64,000 nucleotides of DNA, from NCBI GenBank assembly GCA_951812925.1, contig OX638370.1, positions 40,675,948 to 40,739,947 of the forward strand. The letters run 5' to 3'. Below are positions 23,181 through 36,180 of this stretch, in pieces. The notes below the pieces were generated by a model. That model was not told the origin of the DNA. It did no database searches and saw only the letters and a list, made by a program, of their open reading frames with translations. Position 1 is the stretch's first letter. Each line of letters opens with the position of its first letter. The stretch is from Calliopum simillimum. Its lineage: Eukaryota; Arthropoda; Insecta; Diptera; Lauxaniidae. A program made the translations under genes and the position numbers.

Positions 23181-24949
23181 TAAGACCTTGCTTCGCAGAT
23201 GTTAAGTAGTGTTGAAAAGTAAAGGCTTTTGCACAAAATTATCAAGAAAAAGAAAGTTTCCATCCATGCATTCTTAATACGCTTATGTTTGTCGTGCCAA
23301 CTTTTTCGTCTTTTCGATTCAAGAAGATCCATTTTATTTTGAAACAAATTATAATCGTAGGTTTTTGTTACTTTATGAAAATAAATGTATGTTTTAACAA
23401 AATAAATTCGAGACTACATTCTCAATTTTAATCGACACAATGCTGGCAAAATATTTCGTGCTCATGACTTGTCCGACATTGTTTGTTTGTTAGATATTAA
23501 CTTTTCACCAAATTTCAAAAAATCTTGATGGAGCACAAATTAAGTTTTCAGCCACTTTTTAAGCAATTCTGTGCACTGTGCAAGGTGCAAAAAAGCAAAA
23601 CCAATAATAAAATAAAAAAAAAAAAAAAAAAAACTCAAAAATTACGCAAAGTCTCAACTACGACACAGGCAGACAACATGTCGACACACTTGAACCTTGG
23701 ATTTTTTTCTTTCTTCATCCTTGTAATTATTCTCAGTTGTTGTTGTTGTGTTGGTGTTGTTGTTTTTTTCAAGTGCCCGCATTTTTTCCCATTGTTGTTA
23801 TTAGACTTTATAGTACCGTCGTTGTTGTTGTTGTTGTTGTTGGTACTGTGTGACGTATGCGCAATATGTCAATTGTGATCTTTAGAAAAAAGCAAAAGCA
23901 TAAAAAAGGAACCGCTCTACACTTCAATAATCATACACAAACACACATACGCAACATGTGTGCACACACACACGCACACATACACAAACAGATAAACATA
24001 TGCCGCCGCATGAAGAACATCAACAGCAGCAGCTCGCACAGTATTAGCATCCACAACAACATCATCATTAGCATCATCATCGTCATCATTGTCAACATCA
24101 TTATCAATATGTTTCTCATCTGTGTGGCTGTGGCGGCGGCGACTTGGGCTTCTTCCTTCATTCATACGTTTCACTGAAATTAAAAGCAATAAACAGCAAG
24201 TGTCATCGGTAACTGCCGCTGCTGTTGTTGTTGTTGTTGTTTCGTCCTTATCCATCGTATCCTGCTGTGTCCTCTCATACACGCTACTCAATCGTATGTA
24301 CGAGTGTCAAGTTGATTGCTGTTATTGTCATTGTTGTTGTAGCTGCTGCTGCTTTCTGCTTGAATGTCCTGGATACATGTGTGTCCAGTAGCAACAGCAG
24401 CAGCACAAATTTAAAAGTGACATTCAAAATGATTTTATTGCGTATCATTTAATTAGAACACAATTTTTCATTGAAATCGTTTTTTTCTTTTTTTTTCGCT
24501 CTCTGATTCACTCACTCTTACAAAACAGGACACTTGATTTTAATGCCAAAGGTCACATTTTCAATTTGAAATTTTATTGCAATTACGTTAATGTAAATCG
24601 TTTAATCTCTTCTTTTTCTTCTTCTTCTTGTTTTTAAAACGAAATGCAAGCGAAATTCAATATTAATTACAATCATTAAAATGTATCATTTGTGAAAAAA
24701 AAAAAAACAAATAAACAAAGTTTGATTTCAGTCATGACCAATGACAAAACGTTGAACGTGGAAGTGATATCAAATATTTTTTAAAATAGAGGAAATTTCA
24801 CATTCCAATTATGAGAAAAACGCTGTGGTAAATTTGAGTAAATTCAAAAAAACTTATCGAATTTCTTTTGAATTGACAGCCACAAAAAAAAAAGAAAAAT
24901 CGTTGCAGCAGACACCAGAGATATTAAATTCCGCCGAATACAAATTTAA
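23181..24949. other. Microsatellite-rich unique DNA, no gene supported
   Basis: Runs include A19 near 23612, TTGTTGTTG tracts (23738-23765, 23820-23842), CACACACA/CACGCACACATAC (23937-23990), CATCATCATCGTCATC (24060-24085), GTTGTTGTTGTT (24223-24240) and CTGCTGCTG (24343). The several 70-120-codon ORFs on both strands here are translations of these triplet repeats. It resembles ancestral fly intron DNA rather than inserted elements. Confidence 0.5.
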
Positions 24950-25565
24950 CTAGTAAGGGTGTTATTAAATAACCTAATCGTCAGTATTTTTAAGTTTTTG
25001 CTTGTACGGGAGGTGCCACGACCTCTTTTCCGAATTCAAATAGCTTTTGCTCAGATTATCTCGAAAAACGCTTTCGGTATAGCATTTTGAAACTTTTGCT
25101 TATATTGGAGGTGCAACGCCCTCTTGTCCAATTTCGTCTAATTTTCGTTCGGAGCTTGCTTTTACAATTTTTAATGTCTGACTGAAATTTAGTTTGATTT
25201 TCTCGAAAAACGTTTTTTGTATAGCATTTTTGCTTATATGGGAGGTGCCACGCTCTTTTGCCTAAGTTCACCTGGTGTTTGCTCAGAAATTGCGCTTACC
25301 TTACTTAGCATTGTCGTGAAAAATACTCCTTGAGTTGCATTTTGCATATATTTTTTGTATGGGCGGTAGGCGTCTCCGTTTACCGATTTCTCTTATTTTC
25401 AATAAATCAAACTAACTTACATCCCGATAGACATGCGGACATGGCTATATAGACTCAGGAAGTGATCAAGAACATAATTATTTTTCCATACCATTTTCAT
25501 GCCTTCTTTTCCGCGTTACAAACCGGAAGGACAATGTGAATATTCCCTGGGTGAAGGGTATAAAA
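24950..25565 (+). repeat. AGTAAGGGTG interspersed repeat, copy A
   Basis: It starts CTAGTAAGGGTG and ends with CGGAAGGACAAtgtgaatA and GGGTATAAAA. Internally it carries several degenerate GGAGGTGCCACGnCCTCTTTTC modules (about 25010, 25110, 25245). The same start and end occur at 43990-46199 and 54169-54655. There is no coding capacity, so it is a non-autonomous element of unknown class. Confidence 0.75.
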
Positions 25566-26020
25566 TCTCCAAAACGATTTTTTTTTATGCACGAAAATGT
25601 TTATCGATTTCAATATGAGAGATCCGCGCAAAAATAAAATAAATGTTGCTTACAAATCTGAAAGTTTTTCTTAAAATGGTTAAATTTAGGTTTAAAAAAT
25701 TAATTTTTTTAAAAATAAATTTAAAAAAAAAATCAGCAATTTACACAATATACTATAGTAAATTCCAGCAAGGTCTATCTCTGCAGGCGTGAACTTTGCT
25801 TAAAAGAAAAAAATATTTTCTTACTTAATATTCTCTGTTACGGGATCCTATGATCCAATTAACACGTTAATAGTTTGTATCTTTAAATTAATGAAGTGAA
25901 ATTAGTAATCCAATAGTTTGGTAAATGCTATTGTACCATTGAACCAATGTGATGATACCATTAATCTAGAAGTTTGTGTTATACTTTGAATTATTGTGAT
26001 GTCGCTTTTAATCTAGTAGT

Positions 26021-26106
26021 ATCCCAGTATGCCAAATGGTTCATATCTCCGCTTTTTTATCCGTTACGGATCCGTTACTGATATGAACCGTTCGGCACAC
26101 TGGGAT
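26021..26106. repeat. 86-bp palindromic mini-element
   Basis: ATCCCAGTATGCCAAATGG.. is mirrored by ..CCGTTCGGCACACTGGGAT, with about 30-bp arms and a short GC-rich centre (CGTTACGGATCCGTTACTG). It could be a tiny MITE or the fused ends of a deleted element. Confidence 0.65.
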
Positions 26107-26362
26107 ATCTGATAGCTTAGAACATTGTACTCATACGTATACATATTATGGAAATTTTTTTATTTTTTTTAACTTACTAAATTTCTTGTATAAGAGGTTG
26201 CTTGACAATGAATATAATAATTGTAGAAATTTTCTTCAATCAGTGACGACACCAATGAACATCCTTCTAGTAGGACGTCAGTGAAATATGCAAGCAAAAT
26301 CTATGTCATAAAGGCTCATGGTTCTTTCATCAGTATCCATATCTTTAACGTATGAAGTTTCC

Positions 26363-26418
26363 TATTTTATCATGTCTAGAAGGATAACAATTTTATCATG
26401 TCTAGAAGGATAACAAAA
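26363..26418 (+). repeat. 28-bp direct repeat (two copies)
   Basis: TTTTATCATGTCTAGAAGGATAACAA-like sequence occurs twice in tandem. This is a simple local duplication. Confidence 0.7.
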
Positions 26419-28007
26419 ACAAAATGTTGCAAAATTGACTCCTGGATCACTGGATCATCAAGCTTTTCGCTGTTTACTTTTCGAATGCCAGTTTTTTTTT
26501 TTTTTTGGGACCTCAGCAGAAAATGTACTTTTCTCTCTATTCTTCTTTTATTCGTCTGTGTTCTGAATGGGGCAAGTCTTATCAAACAAATCCAAGTGAC
26601 ATGACTACCCCATAGCCTAATCTATTTGAAGAATACTTATCCGTTAAAGCTCTGATACGGACGGTACCAACCAGATGATGAAGATAATTCATCAGCTAAA
26701 GTTTATATCCATACCAAGTTGCTTTTTTCATATTGGAATCAATTCCTTGAGTAAGGTCTTCATTGCCATTATTTTGCTGATAACAAAGCAACATCAACCT
26801 CTCTATAAAATCAACATTAAAAGTTTCAAAATTTTTACCAATGAAAGCGGCTTTCTGAGAAAGAAAAAGAAAATTTAATAACTTGGATTCTGCTGACGTC
26901 CTTCGTGCAGAATTTTTGAAAAAACGAGCATTGCTGATTACGAAAATTGCAAAGTTTAATCTAAAAATAGCTTTTTATTTCTCGTAAGCAATCATTTTGA
27001 CTCTGATTCCAAATGAATCCTCAGACTCGTCAATATATCTATAGGATTTTGAAATATACTTACTTGAACTTTTCGACAAATTTCGTTTTTGAATAATGTA
27101 GTTTCTTCCAAAAGATAGACGGACAAATTTACTTAAGTGCCAATAAGGGCATAACATAAAACTCTGATAAAATCAGGGAACATTCAAATTTTTAATTTTT
27201 TTTTTTTTTTTGACATTTGTAGCCGATTTGCCACCAACCACCATTGACAGTTATAAAAATCTTTAATTAAATTCAATGGCTACTGCGAAGCTTAAACTTG
27301 CATTTTTTGTTATTTTTTTACTAAAAAAAACTTTAAATAATTTGCAAAATTTCGACACTGTCTTACAGGCAAGTGCATAATTCATGCTCTACTGTTTCCA
27401 GGAATCGTTTTCTTTTAGATTTCATCATTAGAAGACATTTAAGTTCAAACTAATCTGTCAATCTAAATTTCTTCTCTGCTGATTTGAGAACTTGAACTCA
27501 ATCAGACTGTAGTCTTCCTATTTCGAAATAAAGTTGTTCTGAAGGTATTTGTATACTTGGCACACATGGGTTATATGATTATGAAAGTATTCCAGGGAAC
27601 GCTCTTGACTAGGCAATTTATCCATTCATAATCATCACGTCATTTGTGTTCTACTATTTACCTTAGTGTCACATCATTCCTCTTGCATAGGGCTTTTGAG
27701 AAGTTTAAAACAATCACAGACAAGCTTTGAGCATATTGTAAACTTCATTAAAGCCTTAAGAGTTACTATTTTGCCTGAGGGCATGTATATTATGTTGCCG
27801 GAGATGTGCTTCTTCACAGATATTCCTAAATTTGTGCCTTAAATGTGGTGGATGATTCTTCCATTAAAATTGTTCATTGAAATTTTGTCACTTCAATCCT
27901 ACGTCAGTGCAACACATGATCTATAGATCAAAAACCTTTCAAATGAAGCACAAACTACTGAGAAGTCCATAGATTATTCTGATAATTATGGAAGTTTTAT
28001 ACAATAA

Positions 28008-29753
28008 CACTAGTTTACAAATGATTAAAATTTTTTTTCCCAGCGAATGCCGTTACTCATTTTATATGGAAAATGGGCTGCTGATTCCGGAAATCGCATT
28101 TTTTTTTTTTATTTCGTGTCGTTTTCGAGATATCGGTCATTTTCGGTTTTTGGACCGAAAAAAAAAGATAGTTCCACTTAAATACAAATATCTCAAGAAC
28201 CAATGTTTATATTCAAACAAATAATATGCCATATTAAAGGTAAGTAAATTACCTACAAATGATATCCACATCACTTTTTGGTTGGTTCGTTAGTTTCGAT
28301 GAAATAAATTGATTTCTGAAAAAAAGAGTATATTTTTCCGAAAAAATTACAAAAATGTCTAAATCAACTGCATATTTTTACAAGAAAAAAAAATTTTAAA
28401 AATCATTTTGTATTTTTATATCATAGTCTATAAATTTGTTAGGCAAATAAAATACTATTTAAGAAAATCGATGGAAAAATGCAAAAGTTGTATACAATTC
28501 ATTGATAAGTTACCAAAATGCGTTTTTCCTTATTTTTCCGTTTTTTTGTAATAAACCGTTCGAAAATTTGAAACTTTTTGTAAAAGAAATTAGAAAATCC
28601 AAAAAATTCTTAAAGAAAGCATTAAAAGGAAATACCCGTGCCTCGCCGTTTTTCTCTAGCACGTCAGATTTTTTTTTAATCGATTTTTGAAGTTTTTTAA
28701 TCCACTGTACATGAAAAAACAGAAATAACGCATTCTTGTGTTAAATCGATGAATTTAACTATATGATCCTTACATCTGAGGTGTATCATGTCTTCAGTAA
28801 ACTTATGCAGGATACTGCGAGGAATATTTTTGTAGAAAATTTTAACCCTCTAAGACCCTCACATGTGGGTCATTTTGACCCCCACATGAAATTCATTTTG
28901 ACCTACATGTGGGGGTTTGAGAGGGTTAAAATTGTCTACAAAAATATTCCGCGTAGTATCCTGCATAAGTTTGCTGAAGACATGATACACCTCAGATGTA
29001 AGGATCATATAGTTAAATTCATCGATTTAACACAAGAATGCGTTATTTCTGTTTTTTCATGTACAGTGGATTAAAAAACTTCAAAAATCGATTAAAAAAA
29101 AATCTGACGTGCTAGAGAAAAACGGCGAGGCACGGGTATTTCCTTTTAATGCCTTCTTTAAGAATTTTTTGGATTTTCTAATTTCTTTTACAAAAAGTTT
29201 CAAATTTTCGAACGGTTTATTACAAAAAAACGGAAAAATAGGGAAAAACGCATTTTGGTAACTTATCAATGAATTGTATACAACTTTTGCATTTTTCCAT
29301 CGATTTTCTTAAATGATATCTTATTTTCTTCACAAATATATAGTCTATGATACAAAAAAAAAAATATTATAAAAAAGTTATGTCTTCTTGTAAATTTGAA
29401 GTTGAATTTGATTTTTTCTTAATTTTTTTGAAGAAAAAAAATTTTTTTTTTTAGAAATCAATTTATTTCACCGAAACTAACGAACCAACCAAAAAGTGAT
29501 GTGGATATCATTTGTAGGTAATTTCATTGCCTTTAATATGACATATTATTTGTTTAAATACAAACATTGGTTCTTGAGATATTTGTATTTTAATGGAACT
29601 ATCTTTTTTTTTTGGTCCAAAAACCTAAAATGACCGATATCTCGAAAACGACACGAAATAAAAAAAAAAAAATGCGATTTCCGGAATCAGCAGCCCATTT
29701 TCCATATAAAATGAGTAACGGCATTCGCTGGGAATTTTGGCTGTAAACTAGTG
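28008..29753. mobile_element. 1.75-kb near-palindrome (fold-back), arms about 840 bp
   Basis: The outer ends CACTAGTTTACA and TGTAAACTAGTG invert each other. The arms (about 28008-28850 and 28921-29753) match almost throughout: CAGCGAATGCCGTTACTCA, CTGCTGATTCCGGAAATCGC, GGTTGGTTCGTTAGTTTCG, CGATGGAAAAATGCAAAAG, ATGTAAGGATCATATAG. Matching 62-codon ORFs arise in both arms on opposite strands, differing at one residue, which confirms the mirror. Only the part near 28330-28480 / 29290-29450 has diverged. The centre (28862-28888) is itself a small palindrome around GGGTCATTTTGACCC. No transposase is present and no target duplication was fixed. Confidence 0.92.
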
Positions 29754-32700
29754 TAATTATAGACATTATTAAAAAGATTGCATTTAATATGCAATAAGTA
29801 AACAAAAAGCTTAAGATCAGATCGCAAAATTCATAAGGCTCAAAACAAATACTTCAAATACAGAATCTCACATTGCAGAAAGCATAAATGTACTTTTTTA
29901 TACATTAGTTATATGACCTTGTGGCTCATCTGTATTTAAACAATATATCATAATATGGAGAGCAAATATAATGATTTTTCTTGACTACAGCGCCACTATA
30001 TAATAAAATTATTTATCATAAATGAAAACCGCTAACATAATTCCCTCTAAACTAAGTAAGTGCTACATACATTTCAAAATGAAATCTCACTACTTTTTTT
30101 TTTGACAATTTAATGAAAATTGCAAGGACACACAGTGTTATAAAAAAGAAATCACTGCAGCGGTCAACAGCATCATTATTATTTATTGCTAACACTCTGT
30201 TGTCCAGCACACAACCAACAAAAACAACAACAGTGGCAGGCAGCAACAACAACAACAGCAGCAACAGCAAAACCCCCCAATGACATTTATCATGACAGCA
30301 GCAACTAACTGCCGAGTTAGCTACCAACGGGTGGCCATAAATGAAAAATGGATTTTAATGATCACGGATATATGCACGTGCGTAAAAAGTATATGTATAC
30401 GTAGTGTTTATATGTATGTATGTATGTGATGTGCCTGTGGTGATGAAATACTTCTTTAGAAAAACGTCAACGAAATATTCGACAAAAAAGAACAAATAAA
30501 TTTTGAAGAAAATATAAAATTGTAATAAATAAAAAAGGATTGAATGTGTCCTTGTCAGCATATGTACGTGCTATTAGTACAAAAGTTACCAAAATGTCAA
30601 AGAGATTTTACGAAATTATAAAATATAATGAGCTGCTGAAAGTGTTTTGCAAGAAAAAATACAAAGAAAATATAATAGAGCACTTGAAATATTTATCAGT
30701 GATACATTACTTTAGAGTGATAAGTTTATAATGCGACAAAATTCTAAATTAAATGTTATTTAGAGAATTTTGCAAAAAAAAACCTCTTTTATAAAAAATA
30801 CAAAATAATTTATGCTGAATTTTATATACAGTAATGTCAGTTATATAACACTGATACCTGAAAAAACATAATAAACGTAACGCTTCTTTAAACGATTAAA
30901 TGCTCAAATGCAACGACAATTCCACATGTTTGTTCAACAGCACACACGACCACAACAATAAACCACATGAAAGGTTACCGCGCCACCTACACAAAGTGTA
31001 AAAGATTTCCTTCATTACTTATTTTTTAACAAACGTACTACGCCTAAATTTAGGCTACGTATTTTTTTGCCGCTTTAATATCATTGTCAGCCTAAGTGGA
31101 ATTCTACGAATTTTCATGATTACTAATTTTCTTTTTTTCTCATTTCACTAAAAACTCTGTTTTGTTGTTGTTGTTTTTGTATTTTGTAGTGCAAGTAATT
31201 GTTGTTGTTGTTCTTTCGTAGTTTTATCATAAGGGACCCAATAGTATGCGTGATTAGTCACTATCTTTCGTTGCGCTCAATATCATAATCCAGTGTTGTT
31301 TATCTTTGCATGTGACGGTTGTTGTAATTTGAGTGACGTCGTTATGTGTGTATGTATGTATATGTAGCTGTCAGTGGGCACAGCGGTCAACTTAAAAAAA
31401 AATAAATTATTTAGAAGTGTTAAAGGATATGAGTGTGAGAAAAATATTACGTAAATTACTTGGAATGACATCTGAGTAGGGCGCTGTGACAGCAGCAGCA
31501 GTTTGTCGGTTGCATTACAAGCATGTGAACAAATTGTATCATTGATAGATAATTTTACTTTTGTGACAATTTTCATGGGAAACCTATGATTTCCTGTTTT
31601 TTTTTTTATTTCCTCTCTTTCAACTTTTTGTCAAACAAATCAAGTGTGAAATTGTTCGATGACAAAAAAAACCCAAGCTTAGCGAAAATGGTTTTTATTA
31701 CAAAGGTTTTTTCTGTTATACATACATATATTTTTCATAATTTAAGAGAAAAAATGTTTTTAAAATCGAAAAATTCAATCATCAAAAACAATTTCAGAAA
31801 GTCCCGAACTTTGCACAAAAATTTCTAGCGAGCAACAACATTTTTGTTTAAAAAGAGGAAAAGAATACTGAGTTGTCACATATAAGGCTATGTCTGATGG
31901 CCTATGTAAGAAAAGAGATTTTATAAACTTTAAAGATTTTCTAGAATAGATTGCTCTGGCTTCTTTATTTGCGAATGTGTTAAACTTCTTTTTTCCAAAT
32001 GGAAACAAAAATCGTTAATAACTATTCTGAAAGAGATTTAATACTCACAAGATAATTTGAAGAATTGATTTTCGAGCACTTCAAATTAAATAACACAATC
32101 AAATATTTTGAACCCACTATCTATCACCTTATATGGTTGTTGTTCTTCCTTTGGGACCGTATGGGTATAATATTTAGAAACATATTTTAAGTCTAGTTCA
32201 AAGTACTCTTCACATATATAGGAACAGAATCCCAGAAAAAAGTTTGGGGTAATCGATATTGGCTCAAAAATTGTTAACAATATAGTGATGCCATGTAAGT
32301 TTTTTTCAGTAGTAGAGAGAAACAAAGCAAAATACTCAAAAAAGACTTCCAGGATATAATTACTAGATATGTAAGGAGTACCCCAATGTTTTACATAATT
32401 TCTTCAGAGACGGAGAAGTTGCTTGAATTTCAATTTATTTATTTTAAATAACGATTTTTAATAACAAACGAAAAACTTTGATCCAAAAAAAAAAAAAAAA
32501 AAAAATTATTGCCTATGCTTTTTCCACGTGTAAATTCTTAGATGGCTCATTTGTTTGAGAAATGTTTAACCTATTGGCTGTTTCCAAAATAAAAAGTTAA
32601 AGCTATGCAATACATGAAAGTATTAAGTATTACCAAAAAATGTATGAAGAAAAATTTTAAGAAAATGCATAAAATCATAATTCTATACATACATTAGAAT

Positions 32701-34636
32701 GGTAAAAAACAAGAATTGGCATACAAAAAATATCAATATTTTCATTGAATATTTATAGGCATAACAAATAATTTCTACAATAACACATATTCATAATTTG
32801 TAAAAAGTTTCGTTTATTCAAGCAAACAATTAAAATTATTAAAACAAAACACAGAAAAACAACACAAAACCACAAATATTACGTATGCGATTGCGGTTAA
32901 ATTTTTCCCCAGTCACCCATATAGGCGCATTACGCGTCACTTTTTACGTCAAACAAAAAATTTGTGTTCTACTCACTCTACTGTCAATATGAAAATTTTC
33001 ATTCATAAATTTGCTGACACAAAACACACACAACGAGACGACACACAGAATGGCACAAGCAAACAAACAAATATACCTACAAAATGTAGATGTATGTATT
33101 ATTCATACACTTAAGCTCAAACCATACACATACATACAAACAAAACATACGTACAACAATTAAGTCTACAAAATGTGTGGCAACGTCAGCAGCAGCGAAA
33201 AATTTATCACTGAAAAGTCCTTGATGCTTCATTGACTGTAGCTAAAATAATAGAAATAGAAAAAAAAAGAAAGAAAGAAAAAAAAACTAAAAGGATGAAA
33301 CGAAAAAAGAAATCCTTACATAGCACGCCAACACAGAGAAACTACAACATTGTTGTATGCAACATTAGTCATCACCAGCAGCAGCAGAAGCAGCTCAACC
33401 CAGCAGCCGAGGCTAGATTTCAGTATCAGCATCATCATCACTTGGCATCACAACTGTGGAAACAACCCCAAACAGAGTGGCGCGCTCTATTTCGCAACCA
33501 TTTTTTTCACACCGACCGCAACGCTCAACCACTCACTCGCTCACTAATACCTATGTAATTTTTTCCAACGCTATTAAATGTAACCCCCTTAAAAAATGTT
33601 TTTCTGGTGATTTCATAATCAATGAATGAACTTTGCTACTTAGTCACTCGGTGCTTGGCATGGGGGGGATTGTTTTGATGATAAAATGGGCATTAAGATG
33701 CATGGGAGGGTTTTCGTAAACGGTAGCTGATTTTACTTTTAAAATATAAAATAAAAAAAAAAAAATTCAAATAGTGACGTAACAATATAGATAACGCAAA
33801 ATTGTAGAAATGAAAAAATTAACAACGGGACGTATGATTCACTTTTTTTGATTAAATATTTTACATTTTCAAGTTTTACGCTTAAAATATTGAAATCATA
33901 TTAAATATATTTGAAAGTTCAAGGCAACATATAAGTATTGGTTTCTTCCAAATCGATTCAGCAGTTCCAGGGACATATGTATGTATGGCGAAGGAACAAA
34001 CTAACATACATGTATCATTTTTTATTGTTAAGATTATTGCTTCCATTAGACTATGAAGACAGATGAAATCAATAAAATTTCTTAAATTAAGAGCCAATTT
34101 CCAATTAAATTTGCTCAGAATTAATGTGAATAGAAACAAACGAAGAAGTATGGTTTTTTCCACAATTACCGTAACTTTGTTGTTCTTTTTGAACTGTTGT
34201 TGTTGCCGCTCTTTCAACTTATTCTTACCTATTCTTACCTTTGGTGGTCTCCTTCCTACTTTTGCTAACCGCTTTCTTGATTCATTGAAGTTTTTAAATA
34301 TAAGCGGAAATTGTTTTCGTTGGCGGCGTGGATTGGTGGCACATATATGTATGCGTACAAACATATACACATATAAACATTTTATCCGCTAACATATGTG
34401 TGTAATGATATGCTAGTACTATTGTCGCCAATGTCGTCAAACTGGCTGTATAACTCATTCAGTATTTTTGCCACTAACTGAAAGTTCTTTTCCACCAATG
34501 CAGACTTCCACTCACCACAGACTGCCGCCAAAGCAGAGCGTGTGAAGCGAGTGATGACGATGGTGATGTTGGTGTTGGAGTTTGGTTTTAGTGTTGGTGT
34601 AGCGACATTGATTTGGCGCTATTTTACAGTTTATAG
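29754..34636. other. Non-coding, largely unique DNA with simple repeats
   Basis: No protein gene is supported. Simple-repeat islands include CAACAACAACAACAGCAGC (30240-30270), TATGTATGTATGTGATG (30412), TTGTTGTTGTT (31160, 31200), GTGTGTATGTATGTATATG (31345), A20 (32487), ACACAAAACACACACAACG (33015), GAAAGAAAGAAAAAAAAAC (33268), CAGCAGCAGAAGCAGC (33379) and CATCATCATCAC (33432). 33232-33558 gives a 108-codon frame that is a repeat translation. GC-richer patches at 33360-33540 and 34500-34630 look like older single-copy intron. Confidence 0.45.
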
Positions 34637-35942
34637 CATGTTCATGTTCATGTTCACGTTCATGTTCATGTTCATGTTCATGTTCATGTTCATGTTCATG
34701 TTCATGTTCATGTTCATGTTCATGTTCATGTTCATGTTCATGTTCATGTTCATGTTCATGTTCATGTTCATGTTCATGTTCATGTTCATGTTCATGTTCA
34801 TGTTCATGTTCATGTTCATGTTCATGTTCATGTTCATGTTCATGTTCATGTTCATGTTCATGTTCATGTTCATGTTCATGTTCATGTTCATGTTCATGTT
34901 CATGTTCATGTTCATGTTCATGTTCATGTTCATGTTCATGTTCATGTTCATGTTCATGTTCATGTTCATGTTCATGTTCATGTTCATGTTCATGTTCATG
35001 TTCATGTTCATGTTCATGTTCATGTTCATGTTCATGTTCATGTTCATGTTCATGTTCATGTTCATGTTCATGTTCATGTTCATGTTCATGTTCATGTTCA
35101 TGTTCATGTTCATGTTCATGTTCATGTTCATGTTCATGTTCATGTTCATGTTCATGTTCATGTTCATGTTCATGTTCATGTTCATGTTCATGTTCATGTT
35201 CATGTTCATGTTCATGTTCATGTTCATGTTCATGTTCATGTTCATGTTCATGTTCATGTTCATGTTCATGTTCATGTTCATGTTCATGTTCATGTTCATG
35301 TTCATGTTCATGTTCATGTTCATGTTCATGTTCATGTTCATGTTCATGTTCATGTTCATGTTCATGTTCATGTTCATGTTCATGTTCATGTTCATGTTCA
35401 TGTTCATGTTCATGTTCATGTTCATGTTCATGTTCATGTTCATGTTCATGTTCATGTTCATGTTCATGTTCATGTTCATGTTCATGTTCATGTTCATGTT
35501 CATGTTCATGTTCATGTTCATGTTCATGTTCATGTTCATGTTCATGTTCATGTTCATGTTCATGTTCATGTTCATGTTCATGTTCATGTTCATGTTCATG
35601 TTCATGTTCATGTTCATGTTCATGTTCATGTTCATGTTCATGTTCATGTTCATGTTCATGTTCATGTTCATGTTCATGTTCATGTTCATGTTCATGTTCA
35701 TGTTCATGTTCATGTTCATGTTCATGTTCATGTTCATGTTCGTGTTCATGTTCGTGTTCATGTTCATGTTCATGTTCATGTTCATGTTCATGTTCATGTT
35801 CATGTTCATGTTCATGTTCATGTTCATGTTCATGTTCATGTTCATATTCATGTTCTTGTTCATGTTCATGTTCATGTTCATGTTCATGTTCATGTTCATG
35901 TTTATGTTCATGTTCATGTTCATGTTTATGTTCATGTTCATG
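34637..35942 (+). repeat. (ATGTTC)n hexanucleotide satellite, about 218 copies
   Basis: 1.3 kb of almost uninterrupted CATGTT/ATGTTC hexamers. The 5' edge has one CACGTT variant, then the core appears perfect for about 1.07 kb. Variants (GTG, ATA, CTT, TTT substitutions) cluster in the last 200 bp. Translation gives Met-Phe repeats on + and Asn-Met repeats on -, which explains the long ORFs at 34542-35981 and 34631-35959; neither has any other gene sign. It is joined on its right to a helentron-like tail (35968-36180), whose family carries internal repeats, so it may be an expanded element-internal repeat. Confidence 0.97.
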
Positions 35943-35967
35943 TACACATTTAGATCCATATCAAAGT

Positions 35968-36180
35968 CAGTATGGGCATAAAATGAACGGGACAGAAAGA
36001 TATAAAAATTTTTTTGCTCTTGAGTAGGAGTTACACGCCTCTAAATGGAAAGCACGCTATTGCAATTAAGCTGCTGCACCGATGCGGATAACCCAAACCC
36101 TAGGGAAGAATATTAAAAGCTTTTTGTGTTTCATCGACCAAGGAAGGGTATAAAAATTTCGGCCACAAGGTAAACTCTAG
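35968..36180 (+). mobile_element. Truncated tail of a helentron-like (HINE/DINE-type) element
   Basis: GTTACACGCCTCTAAATGGAAAGCAC.., CTGCTGCACCGATGCGGATAAC, TTTCATCGACCAAGGAAGGGTATAAAA and the end TTTCGGCCACAAGG..AACTCTAG match the 3' parts of the elements at 51065-52206 and 52207-52829. A small internal deletion near the end removes the TTTTGCTTTATGG..AAATGG piece. Its 5' part is missing and the ATGTTC array lies there instead. Confidence 0.7.

Larger units (their letters stand above)
25566..28007. other. Non-coding DNA, no gene recognised
   Basis: AT-rich, with degenerate ~55-bp repeats around 25860-26020, a palindrome at 26021 and a short direct repeat at 26363. Minus-strand frames between 26376 and 27160 have a mildly protein-like look, broken by stops, and may be an eroded transposon, but I cannot assign a family. 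Confidence 0.4.

Noticed and set aside
24089..24452. Val/Ser/Cys-rich ORFs near the GTTGTTGTT tracts
   Set aside because: Simple-repeat translations on both strands with no coding signal.
28502..29269. Paired 62-codon ORFs on opposite strands with near-identical products
   Set aside because: They are the same sequence in the two arms of the palindrome, Phe/Lys-rich and without family features.
33232..33558. 108-codon ORF with basic start and Gln/His runs
   Set aside because: Made of GAAA and CAG/CAT simple repeats; no match to the host gene frame or splice sites that would make it an exon.
34542..35981. 479-codon + strand ORF and 442-codon - strand ORF
   Set aside because: Both are translations of the ATGTTC hexamer (Met-Phe and Asn-Met repeats); no start context, domain or splice structure supports them.
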